Origin: Adiantum capillus-veneris
Lineage: Eukaryota; Streptophyta; Polypodiopsida; Polypodiales; Pteridaceae
DNA: 64,000 nt
Direction: 5' to 3'
NCBI GenBank assembly: GCA_014529385.2
Contig: CM043950.1
Span: 72,568,435 to 72,632,434, forward strand
The notes beneath the pieces were generated by a model, which worked only from the letters and a program-made list of their open reading frames with translations, was not told the origin of the DNA and did no database searches. Position numbers and translations under genes: made by a program. Each line of letters opens with the position of its first letter. Positions within the stretch are counted from its first letter, which is position 1. Shown piece after piece: positions 1 through 11,378 of this stretch.

Positions 1-160
1 ATGCCAATAATGTCAAGCTCATAGGAATCACCAAGCTTGACTATGCCATGCATGGATGCATAAGAGGAAAACCACTCTCTATGCGGTGTGACATAAAAAC
101 TTGCACCAGAATCAAGAATCTAATTATGTGCATAACCCTCATCCCACGCAACCAAAGCAT
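1..160 (-). pseudogene. copia aspartic protease fragment
   Basis: Minus-strand translation contains the hallmark of copia-type retropepsins, ILDSGAS, followed by a VTPHREWF.SY segment and a GIVKLGDS segment, which matches the order of that family (active-site aspartate in D-S-G, then the flap region). A stop (TAG) sits just before ILDSGAS, where the family usually has tryptophan (TGG), so a single G-to-A change would explain it. The protein cleaves the Gag-Pol polyprotein in the virus-like particle. This copy is truncated by the window edge and interrupted, so it is not functional. Confidence 0.8.
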
Positions 161-467
161 CTGGAGTGAGATCTGAAGTGAAAATGAGAACATATGAGGA
201 ATCTAATATCACCAACATTGTAGTTCAATTTCAAAGAAAAAGACAAAGCTTTGTTTCTATTTCTGTGGAATCATTGTTTCTACAAAGATGCCATGGCTTC
301 TCTAAGAGATTCCCCATTCTCCTCGAGAGGGGCTGGGAACACAAGAGAAGCCAAGATCCGTGATCTCACCCTATCCGTGCCAGATCCACCCCAAATCACT
401 TTGATCTGGTGCCACAAAGCGTCGAGCTCCATTGCCATTGAGAGACCGCCGCCATCAACTAGCCATA

Positions 468-479
468 GCTCTGATACCA
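468..479 (-). other. primer-binding site (initiator tRNA-Met)
   Basis: The minus strand reads TGGTATCAGAGC, the complement of the 3' end of plant initiator tRNA-Met. It lies two bases inside the end of the putative LTR, as expected for the start of minus-strand DNA synthesis in a copia element. Confidence 0.85.
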
Positions 480-481
480 AT

Positions 482-699
482 TGGATGGGGTGCTAATGCA
501 GAGCGTACAAGAGAGGGGAGAAGAGAATTGGGAAAGGGGATGAAGCACAATCTGTTTGGGTTAGTGGAGATGAAAGTTATATTGATTAGGGAAAAGAAAG
601 TGTAAGGGTGGTCTCCCACGGCAACTTGGCCTACCCTCCCAACACTGGAAAATCAACAACCTCTTCATGTTGAGTTACTTGACTCTGATGCCCCAAACA
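482..699 (-). repeat. putative copia 5' LTR (~218 bp)
   Basis: The block begins TGG next to the primer-binding site and ends in ...AAACA on the plus strand, giving TG...CA ends in both orientations. No second LTR copy is in the window, so the outer end is an inference from the terminal dinucleotides. The length is short but within the copia range. Confidence 0.45.
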
Positions 700-1311
700 T
701 TGTTGATGATAGGAGATCGTCCGTCTTTACCTCACACCAACTACGGACGATGATGATAGGGAGCATGCAATAATTGTCTTCCTTGTGTAATTGGCCATCC
801 CAATGTAATTTCCTAACACAAACTTTTGTAGGATATTTTGGACATGGAGGTGTGGGAAGCTTGCAAGGTCGGGAGAGAGAAATGTTTTTGGCTCAGAAGC
901 AGCACTTGCAAAATACATTGGAAAACTACCCATGGGCGACATCTGCATTATCCACAAGGACGTCTCCCTTGATGAACATTTTTCTTTATGGGTCTTGGAG
1001 GTTGTGAACAAGCTCTTGTGCTTATACATGAGAATATGCAAGTAGTTTTTCTTGTTAAAAAATCCCTTGCAATGGACACTTTTGGCATAGGTTTTTGGGG
1101 AAAGGTTTTATCTTGTGTAGCTATCGATCAAGCCTTAGGAGTGGAAGACCCACAAGCCATAGCGGCCTCAGTCACTATGATGATGTCGAGGGTCCCAACT
1201 TGCTAGATGGAGGGGTCAATGTACATGAAAGTAATTGTCATAGGATGTGTCATTAGCTTTCAAATGATACTCTTAATGCTAATGCTATGCTAGATTTGTC
1301 CGAGATACTGT

Positions 1312-1928
1312 AAAAAACCCCTATCCACAAGGCACCAATTTTGGGCAAAACAACTGCACTTGTTTTTGCCCAAAATTGATGTCTTGTGGACAGGGTTTCT
1401 TAATAGTGTTTGGGCCAAAACAAGCATATTTGGTGCCTTCCAAATGTCAAACAATAGCATCTTGGTTGTCTCTTAGTCTTCCATAGGTATAAAAGGTTTG
1501 GAAGCCACTAATAGAAAAAACACTAACAGTGATTACTATGTTGGGTCTTATTTTCCAATTGAAATACACACATATTATTTGCTTTGGCCTTGGTGGTGCA
1601 AAAGGCTCCTCTCCACAAGGCAACTAGTTTGGGCCAGACAGGAGCCCCGTCTGGCCCAAACTCGTTGCCTTGTGGACAACGGCCTTCTGCACCACCGGGG
1701 CCAAAACAGATAACATATGTGTATTTCAACTGGAAAATAAGACCCAACAAAGTGATCACTGATAGTTTTTTTGCTACTAGTACCTTCCTAACCATTTGTA
1801 CCTGTGGAAGACTCAGAGAAAACCAAAATTCCTTTGATTGACATCTGGAAGGCACTAAATATGCTTGCTTTCGCCCGAACATTGTTAGAAACCCCTATCC
1901 ATCAGACACTGAATATTGACCAAAACAA
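1312..1928. repeat. long imperfect foldback (inverted repeat) with a nested hairpin
   Basis: Two arms of about 285 bp (1360-1640 and 1648-1928) are reverse complements around a centre near position 1644 with almost no spacer. Matched landmarks, such as TGTTGGGTCTTA at 1539 against its complement ending at 1749 and GTGCC at 1433 against GGCAC ending at 1855, keep the same centre, so few indels have occurred. The central 1610-1680 part pairs nearly perfectly. A smaller hairpin (arms 1314-1352 and 1362-1400) shares its right arm with the left end of the big one. This is typical of a foldback or snap-back MITE, or of a hairpin-RNA locus. No coding potential is evident. Confidence 0.75.
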
Positions 1929-2574
1929 ATATTATGTGGGAATTTCAACAAATGGCTTGTTGTGGAAGTTTTGGAGCACTAGCCAACCAAATACTCATCC
2001 ACCACTCCCCATCTCCCCCTTCCTGTTCAATGGAAAAGTCTGCAAGAACCGCCCGACAATGTATGATAGACTTATAAAAACTTATTGAACACAAATTAAA
2101 TACAAAGAGCTTAAATGACATAAGAAGCGACACATTCCAAAATGAGTAAGCATCATCTCCTTTCCAAATTTGAAGTCATTACATATCCATTGCAAAAAGG
2201 TGTTTTTGTACATATTACTAGCTACAAGTTTGCTCGTATCTGACGCACTAGTGCCAAATATATTTGCATTATAGTTACATGCTTTGCATGGATAGCACAC
2301 AAGTTGGATCCTCAAATAAACCCACCAAGTATGCCTCTACGGCTTCTTGAGTCCTTCGAGGCCGATGGGCTGCATGCAAACTCAATGTTGTAGCATTGCA
2401 CAATCTCCCCACATGTCTGTGAAAAAGGAGCCCTTTGAATGAGAAGTTACACACAATTTTACTAATGTCAAATATCAGCAAATAATCTGCTAAATTGGCG
2501 TACTCTGTGGGGTTGCCTATGTAGTGCCGCTTGCCTATCTTGCTGTAAAACTTTGTTTTGTGGAACCGCTTGGA

Positions 2575-2596
2575 GGGGGGGGGGGGGGGGGGGGGG
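2575..2596. repeat. poly(G) tract, 22 G
   Basis: An uninterrupted run of 22 G. The surrounding 0.7-4.2 kb region shows no gene I can recognise apart from weak coding-like pieces. Confidence 0.9.
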
Positions 2597-2708
2597 CTAC
2601 ATCATCTAGGACAAAATTTTGTTGCTAGACTCGTATTCTTGAGGTCTTAACAATAAAAATATGACACTCATTATTTCTAGAGTTCTTTGCTTCACAATTT
2701 GGCATGTG

Positions 2709-3570
2709 TCAAGCTTGAAAACAAACACCAACGTAGTTCCAAACAGTGCAAGAGAAGAACGGCAAAAAGTGAAGGTAATACAATGACAATGAAAGAAAAA
2801 TGTCACATGATTCTTTCCTCACAATTAGAAGGTAGTGCATAAAAGACAACCATTGCTTGTTGAAGCCTCTTCGAATGGACAAAATATTATTTGACATAGA
2901 GAAAGGAAACCCCTTGTCAATATTATTAGCACGATTCCAATTGGTATCTTTCTTAGCACTTTGTGGAGATTGTACAAAGATAGATGAGGGCATTGTCTCC
3001 TTGATGTGAAAATAGTGACCTAGATGTGAGAAACATCTTCATTGGAGGCCCCTCTAGCAAGCTTCACCTTGCGTGCCACTAGGAATACATTCTCAATAAC
3101 TCCTCGTTCCCTCAAAGCGTTCTTGAAGAGGCCATGTAGTGCAATGTAGCCCTTTGTACTAATTCCAACTTCATCACATCCCGAGATTAGAAAACTTACG
3201 AATCGCCTCATTGGTTACAACAAAATAGATATGTTTTCCTTTTGATGTGTGCAGGAGTGCCATGACATCTGACTTCTTAAGGAAACTAGTAAGCAGATGA
3301 ATGGGATCATCTTGGATTTGGCTACCACAAGTCTCTTGGATGAAATTCCTACAATAAGAATAAGAAACAAAACAATGACCACATAAGCGCCTTCATACAT
3401 GTAGGAAATGTGATAGGATATTCAAAAATGCACCTTGTAGCTATAACTCTTCTCATCCAAGCACCACCTTTGGGAGCAAGTGTCTCTATGGATGGCAAGA
3501 TCCTCTTATGCTCCCTTGCACCTAAAGTTGTTGCTTCAAACCTCAATATGGTACCCTCAAACTTTGCCAT
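2709..3570 (-). other. unrecognised coding-like patches
   Basis: Several short minus-strand reading frames (3570-3349, 3400-3215, 3211-3020, 2993-2709) follow each other in shifting frames, as a decayed gene would. They contain protein-like runs such as TSKGKHIYFVV and ALHGLFKNALRERGV, but no motif I can assign. I infer an old, frameshifted transposon or gene remnant; chance reading frames are equally possible. Confidence 0.2.
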
Positions 3571-4570
3571 TTTACCATCCTTATCTCACACATGTTGCTA
3601 AAGAGTTTGTTCTTCTTTCTCCACATGAATGATCCTCTATTGCAGACTATAATTGTTATAAATGATAGCTTGGTGTTGATACATCCACCACTGCACACTA
3701 TGATCTCTAATAGCGGACAACTGCTTGCAGTAGCCAAGCAGACCTGACTCCCATCTACCTACCTATTGTAAGAAGGTAGGGAGACTATTGAATGTTGAAT
3801 ACACATTAACCAAAGGGTCATTGGGGTAGATTCAACCTTCCACCCAAAGGTCCTCATTTGTGTGACCTACATTGCAGCATTGTTGTGTTGTATGTAAGTC
3901 ATAACGCTTGGAGGATGCAAGCTCTTTTGACAACCAAATATGTAAGTGTTTTGTTTTTTGATCGTGATGACCGTGCTGGATGGGAGATTTGTGTCAATTG
4001 TATCCATATCATGGAGAGATGGGGTTGTATAGAATAGAATGAAGGAGGTAGACAAGTGCCCAAGGTAGAGATTATGGGTTGTATATTATGGGCTACAAAG
4101 ATCATTGTGTGCTATGAGCTCCAATAGATGACAATCTCTTGCAGTATCCAAGAAGACTATGCTCCCCTCTATCTATATAATGTAAGAATGAAGCAAGGCT
4201 ATTGATGGTTGGATCATTAGGGTAGATGCAACCATGCACCATTTCTGTAAGATTTTAGTCTAGCTACTTCCATATCTAGTGTTGGACAATTTTTCCATTG
4301 GTTTTCTAGGGTTTGATCCGCTTTCAACCCAACTTGGAAAGCCTCCAGAACTGCAGTGATTGGTTTCTAGATTTGATCGACCAGTACTTATCAAATCGAT
4401 TTGATTTTGGTTCATTGAATTTTGTTGAAGGGGTCTTAATTCTTTCTTTTGTTTCCTTTTGTATCTTCTCTTTGGTCTCTTTTCACTGTTATTGTCTCTT
4501 AAGTTTGTACCTCTTACATCTTTCTTTTGTGGAATTTTTAGAGGATTTACTAGATTTGTCAAATTCATTT

Positions 4571-6042
4571 TTATTTTTTTTTCTTGTTCTCCATGTCTTG
4601 GGCTCTAATCATCACTTGAATAGGAATTGTTGGTTCCCCTTCTGATGAACTAGTTGGCATGGTTTGAACTATGTTAAAAGCAGTTCTTCCTTTATTGACT
4701 GGGTTCCTAGGACAATCTTTAAGAAAGTGTCCTCCCTTTTGTCCACATGCCCCACGATAAGCCTCTATGGGTAGTGCATTCTTATCCAATTTGGTACAAT
4801 CATTCTTCATCCGCTCCAGAATTATGACAATTTCCAGCTTTTGATTTAGGCATTGGCTTGACCATTGGTGGTCTCGCCCTTGATTTGCAGTAAAGGTAGC
4901 ATGTGTTGTTTTAGTAGATGCTTGAAACATCGACTTTATAAGGATTGGAGCAGGTTGGCTATACCACTCTTCTTCTATCCCCATTGTTGTGGAGCTTATT
5001 TCAGGGTATGGAGTAAGAGATACTAGAGCTTGCTCTTCCGTCTGTCCCTTGCGTAGTACCATATCACCGGTACAATATTATTCCTAGGGAGTGGTGGCAT
5101 CTGGCCTAATACTGGTTGTGGTCTCTCTATATTTATTGGCGATCTCTGCATGGATGCCACATTTGGCAGGTAGTGATACATGTGTTGTCCTTGTGGCCTC
5201 ATTGGTGTGTACTGAACATTCCCTTAATATTTAGGCTTGTAATAGTACTTGTTTTCCATGAGATTTGTCCATTTTAGTTCAATGGTGCACCATTTTAATT
5301 TCCTCTATGGTTGTTCTTGATTTGGTCCCTGTGTTGGGCCTCTCAACGACATCCTTTGTATTCTAATCATCATATCCTTCATGTGCTTCAAAATGTCCTC
5401 TATAGAACTGGCAAAAGCCACAACAGCTGGTTCAACTTGTGATGGCATGATGGTTGATGTGCATTCGCTTGTACGTCTTTAGCTTTAATTTCCTCATTAT
5501 AAATCTGACAATTATCACTCAGAGCAATCACGTCTATACCACATGCTTCCCAAGTCATATGTTTTTTCTCGTACAAGATAGCATGTAATTTCATGTTTAA
5601 AAGTCCTTCCAAAAATAATGAGACGAGTCTTTTCTCGGTTGGAATTTCCAACTCCGGACATCTGTCTATATATTTCCTCATTCGACTCACACTATCCCTT
5701 GCAGTCTCTCCCTGTTTCTGCCACTGTACTATGCTTTATTCCCATTTTGGAACAAGTAGCAACAAATCTTATTGCCAAGGTTGGCAAGGTAGTTATTGAT
5801 CCAGGTGGTATGGTCTGAAACCAGTCCAAATCTTTGCCTTCCTAGGTCATCCCAAACCCCTCAAACTGCATACGGAAGTTCGTTATGCGCTCAACTCTCA
5901 AAACTTGTCTAAAGCTAGCCAAATGATCATATGGATCCCCCGATCTGTTGTATTTTTTGACCCACATTTGAAAATGTGTTGGTCTGACCCTACAGTTGTG
6001 TTCTGCCCCCGCTATTTTTCTTCTAACCGGTGTCTCTCCCAT
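4571..6042 (-). pseudogene. degenerate Ty3/gypsy gag
   Basis: Three minus-strand frames make up a broken gag. At 6042-5842 there is a retrotransposon-gag N-terminal segment (KKYNRSGDPYDHLASFRQVL). At 5690-5400 there is a helical segment (RCPELEIPTEKRLVSLFLEGL) typical of the middle of gypsy gag. At 5062-4571 there is a C-terminal zinc-knuckle remnant (GACGQKGGHFLKDC), in which the first cysteine of the CX2CX4HX4C pattern has been lost. Gag packages element RNA. Frameshifts and stops separate the pieces. The pol fragment nearest to it (8.7 kb) lies on the opposite strand, so this belongs to a different insertion or a rearranged copy. Confidence 0.65.
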
Positions 6043-6537
6043 TAATCCCTAAAACCAACTGCTTGGTAAGTGTGACTCATGTGGACTTTTTCTTGTCCTC
6101 ATGTCACCCATTTCTCCCCTATTATAGGTGGTTTTAGCCTTTCTTTCTTTGTTGGTACCAATGAGCTAACTACCCCTTTCTATGCTTCCTTGTTGGTTGA
6201 CCATGTTGTCAAAAGATAGAATTTGGATCAACATCCCAATCAATTTCTTGTGCGGTTCCCATAATCACTTTGTGGATTGAGTTCCCTGATACTTGGTTTG
6301 TTCAATCTCTTTTGGGGTCATCATAACAAAGTTATTGTTGTCACAATTTCTAAAGAGATGAGTGGAAGTTCTGCTAGTCCCTTTTCCTTGATTTTAAAAA
6401 TGTACATAATTTTCAAGGGTGCCAGTTGTCCTAATCTGGTATGGACAGTCCACACCTAATCTTTAATATTGATTTCTTCCCAAGAATAAACTCCAAGTCT
6501 TGAGTTATTAAATGCGATGCATTTTAATGGTTTAGCA

Positions 6538-6879
6538 TTAAAATATTAAGTCATACCCAACAAATTCTAACAATTGAGGTCCTTCCTCTACAACCTTATC
6601 TGGTATTAGAGTATCAACCCCTAATCCCCATTTATCCACTGAATCAGGATCTTGTATCTTGCGATAATGTACTTCATTTTGTTCTACATACAAATCATCA
6701 TGTTTGTTGGACCTAACTTCCTCTTCAAAATCAATGGTATGGTCGTCTATCCTCATTACAAACTCCTCATTTGGCTCCAAGTAAATTTGGGCTTCGTATT
6801 TGTTGGTCTTGAAGAAATTCAGGATATGCTTCAATTTGAGAGAGGTCCTAGTTCTCGATTGTGTAAAAAAAGAAGACAT
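6538..6879 (-). other. unrecognised 113-codon ORF
   Basis: This acidic minus-strand frame has no motif I can name. It lies upstream of the degenerate gag on the same strand and could be part of that element's leader or of an older insertion. No promoter, splice site or homologous copy in the window supports it as a gene. Confidence 0.15.
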
Positions 6880-7287
6880 GTTTGAGCTTCAATCAAAGCA
6901 AGTGTCTCACACTTCTTGCACAATAGTTTCTAATGGTATCCCTTGGTTTGCACTCTCTTCTATGGATGCTCTGCTCCTATTCTCTCCTAATTCAATTGAG
7001 TTCTCCAAGACTTTGCGAGACCTTAGGTTTATATATGAATTTATGCAACTCAATTGAAGTGATACTTGAAACCAGGAAGGTTGTCTTTTGTTTCAAGCGC
7101 AATGCTTTTGCTGTTTGCACTTCTATCCTTCACAAATTCGCAATTTCCTACACAACAATACTTAAAGTCGTATGTGATTCCACAATTTAATGTCAATTTG
7201 GTCAATAAGGAGTCAAAGTGATACATATTTCCTTTGTCTATTTCTCGAGAGACTCTTTGTGCAAAAAAGATGTGAATTTTACTCAGT

Positions 7288-8037
7288 CTATCTTAGGCGT
7301 GTCGAAGATAGTTACACTCATAGTTAGGCCCAATTTCAACTTTCAACTCATAAATAGAGTCCTTATGGCTTGCCAAAGACAACCCTAATGTCAAATTTGC
7401 AAAATTACTTCCATGGTGTGAGATTTATCTTTAGCTCGCCAAAGATAACTCTTCTAGTTTCTCACTTTTTCTTGCAATTTGTAATTTGGGTTGGATTCTT
7501 CAAGTGATTTCAATCTTGTACCATGAATTTCACAAATTTTTGACCATTAACCAATGTTTTTAGCTCTTTTTGAGCTTGAAGCCTAGTTTCCTAATTCCCT
7601 TGGTTTATTGATAATTGCACAACTCCAATTTTAATGAAACTTGCTTAGGAGCTATATTATAACCCTAATAGACCCTCCGGATTAGCAAATGAGCAAAATA
7701 TCCCTTCTAATGAGGTTTTTATCTTCAGCGTGTTGAAGATAAATCTCTTCCAGATTTTACATTTTTTATTGTTTGCTTCACGGATTGATTTTTCCGCAAG
7801 TTTTCAATTTTATCCACACCCTGGTTTCAAGTTTTGGCCTCCTTTGACTTGTCCTAGTTGATTTTCTCCGAGGTTTGTGTTTTTGCCAATTTTTGGGCTT
7901 GGCTAAGTGTTTTATCAATCCAAATTTTTTCAAAATCCATAGGGATGGTCTAGAAAAGTTTTCCTACCACCTTGAAAGTTAAATCTCTCAGTTCTACCCT
8001 CAAAAACCCCCTATATATCTTCGGTGCATGAAAGATA
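7288..8037. repeat. five dispersed copies of a small TATCTT...AAGATA hairpin
   Basis: Imperfect hairpins of 22-26 nt recur at 7288-7311, 7359-7380, 7425-7448, 7718-7743 and 8016-8037. Each has a TATCTT-like arm, an 8-10 nt GC-containing centre of the AGC..GCC or GGCGTG type, and a complementary AAGATA arm. The second copy is the weakest. Spacing is irregular (roughly 60-300 bp), so this is an iterated motif and not a tandem array. No gene is visible in 6.9-8.6 kb. Confidence 0.6.
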
Positions 8038-8678
8038 GACTTGTCAAATTTTTTGGTTTTCTTGAATGTACGTTCAACCAAATGCACTCCTGATGGTTTT
8101 CTACTTACCCTACTCCTACTGGACATAAAAAAAAAAGTACAGAAAGTGGAAAATGAAACTTTTAGTCTCAACTCCCTACTTTTTATCTATGTAACACCCT
8201 TACAAACCACTAGCTAGTCTTAAGGATCCTATACCTAGTCGTCCTACTATCTAAAGCTCTCGAGGTCCTTACTGGGTATCTCTACTCTCAAGCACCTCTT
8301 AAAGCGAGAAAAAAATTCGAAGAAGGAAATCACAAAACAACCATTGGATACCAAAACTCAATTCTTAATGTAAGTAAACATTGCGGATTGCATAAAAGAC
8401 AAGGTAACTAGAAGGTATCCCGAATCGGCACTTAAAGCGCCACAAACCCAAAAGAAACCAAAAACTTACAAGCATAAAATAACCAAGGGAAAGGAGCCTC
8501 CGATGACAAAAATAGAGTGTAAAGCTAAATATGAAGAGTTTAAAAGGACCTTGGAAGAAAGATGGACATCGAAAATGGAATCAAATAGTGATAAACATGG
8601 AGAAATCAATGTTCTCTCACTAAAAAAAATACAATACACTTTGTCAAACAACCATTATGAAAGTCAACAAAACCACGG

Positions 8679-9142
8679 GAATCCTATGAAGGACCAAAAA
8701 ATGCAAAACTAATTGACCTAGCAAAGCCTGGAAAAGATTTGATACCTATATACATAGCTATGGACTTATGGCAAGAAGAAGAAGATATTCTCATAAGGAC
8801 GCTGAAGGAATATAGAGATGATTTGGCATGGTTATGTAGAGATCTCAAAGGAGTGGATCCTACTATACGGCAGCATACTATCCCTATGCGAGATGATTTC
8901 AATCCAAGTCAACAAAGACGATACACATATATTGAGACATTTGCCAAAAAAATGAAAGAAGAGATAAGGAAAACTCAAGGTAGGAGAGTTTATCTATAAG
9001 ATAGAACACACAGATTGGTTCACCAACTGTTGTGGTGCTTTAAAAAATGGCAAACTCAGAGTGTGTGTAAATCTCAAAAATGTGAACTCTACCACTATAC
9101 GAGATAGTTATCATCTTCCCATCATTGATCACGTGCTAGAAC
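8679..9142 (+). pseudogene. Ty3/gypsy pol fragment, left part (linker to reverse transcriptase N-terminus)
   Basis: The plus-strand frame beginning around 8679 gives DLAKPGKDLIPIYIAMDL, then the RT-proximal segment with KGVDPTIRQHTIPM, then, after a one-base frameshift near 8980, FIYKIEHTDW, NGKLRVCVNLKNVN and LPIIDHVLE. These are the conserved blocks preceding and forming the fingers of gypsy RT. The reading is cut at 9142 by a CACTA transposon and resumes at 17103. Removing the transposon and one AAC copy restores LERVAGKEAYSFLDGFS, the expected continuation. The frameshift and the 3' truncation make this a dead copy. Confidence 0.85.
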
Positions 9143-9154
9143 CACTACAAGAGG
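9143..9154 (+). repeat. CACTA left terminal inverted repeat
   Basis: CACTACAAGAGG, a perfect inverted match of the right end, preceded by target-site copy AAC at 9140-9142. Confidence 0.97.
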
Positions 9155-9410
9155 TTGTGTGCTCTTGTGACGCTGTTAGTGACGGAAATACACTGCGTTT
9201 TTATAACCCCCGGCGTCGCTAAAACCGTCACTAATAGCGTCGCTACGAGAGCGTCGCAATATGCGTCGCTATAGGCGTCGCGATATGCGTCGCTATAAGC
9301 GTCGCTATATAGAGACGCTTATAGCGACGCTCATAGCGACGTTTACACAGAAGTCTATAGCAACGCTTATAGCGACGCTCTAGAGCCATAAATAGCGACG
9401 CCCGAGAGAT
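9155..9410. repeat. left subterminal repeat region (GCGTCGC / GCGACGC)
   Basis: By eye there are seven copies of the core GCGTCGC and three of its complement, plus several one-mismatch variants, spaced about 10-20 bp apart and often followed by TATA or TAAG. They are in forward orientation outward and reverse orientation inward, so this end can itself fold. In En/Spm elements the TNPA protein binds subterminal repeats of this kind; the role here is inferred from position. Confidence 0.85.
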
Positions 9411-9796
9411 TTTTTTTTTGGTGACAGGGCATTGAATGCCTTGCCACCCATCAACCATATTGTACTTGATTCACTTTTTAAAAAAAGTGCAAGGGTAGAT
9501 AATAGACCCAAAGTAGTCACCCACAAGACGCATTGTTTGCAAAATTGACTAGCGTAAAATTGACAAGCATAAAATTGACAATTGTACACATCATAGGCAA
9601 AATGAATTGATTGGCAAATGTAATAATGACAAATTTACAACATCATAGGCATAAAGAATTGATTGGCAAAATGAACTGCGGTGACAAATGTAATAATATA
9701 CATGGTTCAAAAAGACGTATAAAATTCGTCTCATGATACATAAGCTATGAGAAACCCTAAACTAATGCTATCTAGCTACGGCTAAACTGATGTCCT

Positions 9797-11106
9797 CTAG
9801 TCAGACATCTCATCGCGTCCAAGCGATGTATCTGTCGGATTCTGCAAAAAAAGACAATAAGACAGCTTTCAGTAAGTATAAACATATAACGACATTTATA
9901 AAACAATACAAAAAATAGAAAAGAGTAAACCCTAATACTAACCATGCCGCCGTGAGAACTGAGAATGTCCATTAGGGCGTTTAAGCCCTTCCTGCCTGCG
10001 TACTCACGCTCGTACGGTGTGGGATCACGTCCTGTCATCGACCACTATCAAAACATACAAAGATTTCATTATGTTAGAATTAAAAAACTCATAAACCCTA
10101 AACTATCGAACATAAAGAGCAATGCAAAAACACTTACAAAATCGGCCTCAAATGATGCCCATCCACCGCTCCCCAAGTGGTGCGAGCTCCCTGCCTCTAC
10201 TCGCGCTCTGGCTGTATCCTTTTGTTGCTTCCACTTGTTGGGATTCTCGCGCGCTGCTTTCTTCGCATTCTTCCAATCTTCTTTGGCCAGCCAATCTGGC
10301 CTGTTCCACCCATGCTTGATTGCTTTTTGCACTTTTGAACGCTTTTGTTTGCAGTATTCGCGCATTCGAATCTTCATCAAGTCTTCATTGAAGCGCTGAT
10401 CCCGTGTTGGAACGGGAAACTCATCATGAAGTATGTTGATGACTCTGTCTTTTAAATCACTTGGTACTTCACTCCATTTTTTTAGTATGTAGTGTCTAAA
10501 CAGCTGAGAGCAAAGACCACGCATGCGCGAGATCACCTTCTTGTCGTCATCATCCATGATGATGCCGCCGCTGAAGTCGATGGAGTAAGGCAAGCCCTTT
10601 GGCCGGTGACGCATGAACCTGGGTGTCCCGGAAGGGGTCTCTAGCGGCGTGTCGATGGGGGTACGGACGTCAGGTGTCTCCACCGGCCTCTCGGCCCCGA
10701 AGCGAGGAGTGTCGAGTGGGGTGGCTCCTGGCGGAGTAGGTAGAGGTGTGTAGCTGCTAGGAACAGTCAGCCGCGCAAAACCTGGCGTAGATGGCGATGC
10801 CGTGGCTAGTGTGGGGGCGGGCAAATAAGGGGAGGGTAAAGAGCCTCTTCGAACACGAGGCGGTGTGGAGGCATCGGCGGCGGAATTCCCACAACAACCG
10901 CCATTGCCACCACTAGAGCGCCGGTGTCTAGATGAGTGTGAAGATCGTCTCGTCGACAACGAAGCTTCGGAGCGCGCCGAATGCTCCGAAAGAGAGGGAG
11001 ATGCGGATGGAGTAGGAACGCGCGATGATGCGCCAGAGCGATGACGCTCCACGTACCACTGTCTTTGCTGCGGTGACAAAGAAGAAATAAACTCCTCATC
11101 ATCCAT
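9797..11106 (-). CDS. TNPA-like CACTA protein (plant transposase_24, Ptta/En/Spm type), 3 exons
   Basis: The second CACTA gene, expected to bind subterminal repeats and assist the transposase in the nucleus. My exon model is 11106-10138, 10044-9943 and 9841-9797, with GT-AG introns (GTAAGT donor at 10137, GTTAGT donor at 9942). All joins are in phase and give about 371 aa ending in MSD. The start ATG at 11106 begins MDDEEF. Residues ~20-170 are a Ser/Pro/Thr-rich low-complexity region. The C-terminal half (from about FSGGIIMDD to GGWASFEADF, then MTGRDPTPYEREYAG) matches the plant Transposase_24 family, including ELWK-like W/K-rich segments and the SGRDP-type block. I see no stop or frameshift, so it may be intact. 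Confidence 0.8.
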
Positions 11107-11378
11107 ACCTGCATTAAACACACGAATATTTAAACTTAATATTGAATGAATAGAGTAGACAATGACACAAAGACCATTAAATACAATGACGTAATGATGC
11201 ATATAAATACAATGACGCAATGAATTGAGTGATAGAAGAGGCAAGTCGAAAACTCAGAATTTTCAATCAAAAGATATGAGCGCGAGTAGAAAAGAGTGTT
11301 ATACACCATGGAAGGTACTTAGAGAGCCAGAGCTTTTACAACACGGAGCAAAATTGTTCAAATACAATATTTGTGGCT

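Larger units (their letters stand above)
1..699 (-). mobile_element. Ty1/copia retrotransposon 5' end, internally deleted
   Basis: Read on the minus strand, this stretch holds in order a putative LTR (699-482), a primer-binding site (479-468), a short leader or gag remnant, and a copia-type protease segment that runs off the left edge. Only about 300 bp separate the primer site from the protease, whereas a normal copia gag needs roughly a kilobase, so most of gag is deleted. The order and the two diagnostic motifs make the copia assignment firm. The outer LTR limit is inferred only from the TG...CA ends. The copy is inactive. Confidence 0.75.

Noticed and set aside
9965-10399. 144-aa plus frame
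   Set aside because: Antisense shadow of the TNPA-like exons.
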